Shown: one piece after another, positions 16,401 through 17,470 of the stretch | How the letters are laid out: every line of letters starts with the position of its first letter | How positions within the stretch are numbered: the stretch's first letter is position 1 | Origin: an uncultured Verrucomicrobiales bacterium | Lineage (GTDB): Bacteria; Verrucomicrobiota; Verrucomicrobiia; Verrucomicrobiales; Akkermansiaceae | Assembly (NCBI GenBank): GCA_937885815.1 | Contig: CALABM010000071.1 | Coordinates: 1 to 17,470 of the forward strand | DNA: 17,470 bases | Direction: 5' to 3' | The notes under the pieces: model-generated | The model's input: only the letters and a program-made list of their open reading frames with translations | Database searches by the model: none | What the model was told of the DNA's origin: nothing | Translations under genes and position numbers: made by a program

Positions 16401-17470
16401 CACATATGATACTCCTGAGTGGCGCCCCGTGCTTACCGCCCTCGCGGAAAAATACCCCGGTGCAAAGCTCGTCGTAGTAGAAAGCATCTCTGAAGAAAGC
16501 TTCACAGAGGCATTTCGCGGAGCCAATGCCCGCCACGCCGCCATCGTGCTGCGCCCGGAAGAGGTGAACCGCGTCACGGTGAACCACCTGCACCGCGCTT
16601 CCCGTAGTGTGGATGATGACCTCTGGGGTGACTGTCTCTGGGGCATTATCACCGGATACTCCGCGGAGGACGCGCTCCGCATCGCCAAGGATGACACCCC
16701 CCTTGTCATCAAGCGCCTGCTGGGCACCACAAACGTAGGCTGGCACCCCTTCGAGTACAGCTACTGCATCACGGACTGGACCAACAGCCCCGTGCTGGAG
16801 CAAACCGGCTACACCGAGCCCACCACCACCACCTACGATAACAGCACCCCCGAAGGCCGCCACATCATGGCAGATGGCATGCAGAGCCTCTTCGGCGAGC
16901 GCCTTGCAAATGCTAAGGCCCAGATGGTTGTCACCTCCAGCCATGCTACTCAGTTCAATCTGGAGATGCCCTTCTCCCGCGGCCTCATCTTCCCCGCAAA
17001 CAACCGCTTCTACATGCTCTCCTCCCCGGATATGAGGGACTTCTACACGCCCCTCTCCCAGGCACTTCGTGGCCGCACGGAGGGGCTCGCCACCCTTGCG
17101 GAAAAGAATGCCTGCCCGGCCATCGAGCCTGACGGCACCACCCGCGTGTGGATTGCCGCTGGCAACTGCCTCTTCGGTGATGCCCACAGCTCAAACCAGA
17201 GCATGGCCATCACAGCCCTCTCCGCCTACACCTGCAATCAGGTTGTAGGTTATACCGTGCCCTCTTGGTACGGAGCCGGCGGCTGGGGTACACTCGGCAC
17301 CTTCGTGGGCGTGGAAGAAAACACCACCCTCGCTCAGGCTTGGTACCTGAACAACCAGTTCATCCTGCACAACACCACCAAGATTGATCCCGTCCTGCTG
17401 AACGTCCGTTTCGACGGCGAGAGTCTGGACTACCGCTTCCAAGTGGCCGTTATGCGCTCCGGTGTCCGCT
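13411..17470 (+). CDS. Giant secreted M16 metallopeptidase with extra C-terminal clan CD-like domain, 3' end off window
   Basis: 1353 codons are present without a stop, and the frame leaves the right edge. A signal peptide (~1-22, VFAQN) implies export. The first M16 half (~50-500) has the inverse zinc motif H97-F-I-E100-H101, with E177 and E184 in ERGIIVSE as the downstream acidic residues, so it should be catalytic. The second half (~535-945; VTLSNGVRVNLKPVDF, ITVDDVKAVLQPWL) lacks HxxEH, as usual in PqqL-like and other M16B two-half enzymes. A Pro/Ala/Glu-rich linker (~951-988) leads to an extra domain. There, a hydrophobic strand ends at H1178 (MVVTSSHATQ) and another at C1253 (RVWIAAGNCLFGD), the pattern of clan CD cysteine peptidases such as gingipains, although HA replaces the usual HG. 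DDDLWGDCLWGIITGYSAEDA (1070-1090 region) also recalls such proteins. The upstream in-frame stop at 13390 supports the start. No Shine-Dalgarno site is seen. Confidence 0.88.
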   Translation, partial: MKTNTITAILGLAFTVTPVFAQNTAPAAAEPAESATVTIEAQLPKLVQDPLLVQGKLENGFSYIIRPTKEPAGRACLRLIVTTGSLDEQEETSGISHFIEHMVFNGSRSFERGELIPAMQRLGLGFGGDANAYTSLDKTVYMLDLPNLNEETVNFAFTIMRDFADGAKLEDSALDHERGIIVSELKSRDSQNYRAMLATIDQLAEGTRLARYMPIGREEVIRNAPYELFRKYYNEHYVAERMTLIVTGDVDPAVVQAWVRQYFGSMEAKPSPARQDNGRLTNPGPSTRIIPNTEQATTSIMANVSNPWKHEPDTFEQRVKDFPLQLACLMLNNRLNRIAQQPNAPIMAAEVSESSLFHLVDSFGFSAKAQPDRWQDALNCTEQELRRAIQYGFEPHEFQESLSAVGARLHHLAQSWETVTASNMADFLIDAQDGPQVPTSAEEDLRVFSAAVAYISHDPDVCRRALQEVFDYARVKLTMTGTIPAGVTEESLRGAFDQSASTAVEKPDLRPTRPFAYDEIGTPGTIVRRDYIEDLDVTTVTLSNGVRVNLKPVDFRKGGLTVSAAVDGGSLRLPKRPGLAMVANNLLSIGALEEHDLDELKRIMMGHNVDLNAGMTDTRIVFSGGTTQEDLELQCKLIVANILHPGYKQDALTLMHSKLPAFYRRLTTTPNGAFTMQSGRALYGEDPRFNVPTMEEVMAITVDDVKAVLQPWLQNGAIEVTLVGDFDLEATLPILERTFGAMPARNPEFTELTPEQRSVNMQPWGQRRFFTYPTELDKTLVVHVRDAGDGRDHRRNRRLQVLCEIADAMLFDGIRAEMGETYSPSVRLTLNSEINGAAQIVATSAGVVRNRELVSSAIDSLLTSLGTGDITQESFDCAIRPIISAAEKSLRQNSYWCGCLADIQSNPEQLALIRDRLDDLRSIKLEEIQQLAREVFGHNRVNFYFTMPEGTVPADAEAPASPEATPAPEEPAAAEESAKQAPERGSELNYVVVTTQATYDTPEWRPVLTALAEKYPGAKLVVVESISEESFTEAFRGANARHAAIVLRPEEVNRVTVNHLHRASRSVDDDLWGDCLWGIITGYSAEDALRIAKDDTPLVIKRLLGTTNVGWHPFEYSYCITDWTNSPVLEQTGYTEPTTTTYDNSTPEGRHIMADGMQSLFGERLANAKAQMVVTSSHATQFNLEMPFSRGLIFPANNRFYMLSSPDMRDFYTPLSQALRGRTEGLATLAEKNACPAIEPDGTTRVWIAAGNCLFGDAHSSNQSMAITALSAYTCNQVVGYTVPSWYGAGGWGTLGTFVGVEENTTLAQAWYLNNQFILHNTTKIDPVLLNVRFDGESLDYRFQVAVMRSGVR

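Noticed and set aside
14401..17187. A 928-residue open frame on the minus strand
   Set aside because: It lies antisense to the M16 gene, whose plus-strand frame has a signal peptide, the HxxEH zinc site and two M16 halves. The minus frame is Gly/Ala/His/Val-rich with no recognisable motif and arises from the GC-rich codon positions of the true gene.
1..17470. CRISPR array, tRNA, rRNA, insertion sequence or phage genes
   Set aside because: I scanned for regularly spaced repeats, tRNA-like cloverleaf ends and transposase or integrase motifs and saw none.

Overview
The window reads as two unrelated pieces of DNA joined near position 290. Positions 1 to about 289 hold the end of one gene and the start of another from a clostridial-type (Firmicutes) purine operon: the tail of an IMP cyclohydrolase, a strong Shine-Dalgarno site, and the first ~58 codons of a stand-alone AICAR formyltransferase (purH). 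Of the first 100 bases only 32 are G or C. From about 290 to the end the DNA is richer in GC (35 of 60 bases in the line starting at 16981). It almost never shows a Shine-Dalgarno site and carries genes that fit a Verrucomicrobiota bacterium, probably Akkermansia-like, from gut or another host-associated or metagenomic source. The phylum call rests on recognised protein style (DUF2851, GH123, large secreted proteins of unknown function), not on a marker gene. The abrupt switch inside two open genes looks most like a chimeric contig end.

Layout after the junction: a DUF2851 protein lacking its N-terminus (291-1364, +); a convergent secreted GH123-type glycosidase (1375-3108, -); a 70-residue Ala-rich membrane protein (3245-3457, +) followed by a strong terminator; fmt (3513-4496, -). 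Next comes a long leftward gene string from 13268 to 4586: an ABCG-type ABC transporter, a single-pass membrane protein, a secreted helical-repeat protein, a secreted transglutaminase-like/TPR/discoidin protein, a secreted thioredoxin-like/beta-sandwich protein, and gluQ (glutamyl-Q tRNA(Asp) synthetase). Spacings of 42, -1, 20, 9 and 6 bp suggest one operon.

Divergent from the transporter, a very large secreted M16 metallopeptidase starts at 13411 and runs off the right edge. Its first M16 half has the complete zinc motif. After the second half and a Pro/Ala/Glu-rich linker comes an extra C-terminal domain with a strand-His / strand-Cys pattern like clan CD (caspase/gingipain) cysteine peptidases. 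This fusion, next to an operon exporting a Cys-His transglutaminase-like protein and two C-terminal sugar-binding-like sandwiches, is the most interesting part of the window and may be an envelope protein- or glycan-processing system. That functional link is inference.

No tRNA, rRNA, CRISPR array, insertion sequence or prophage gene was seen. No stretch over 300 bases lacks a gene.
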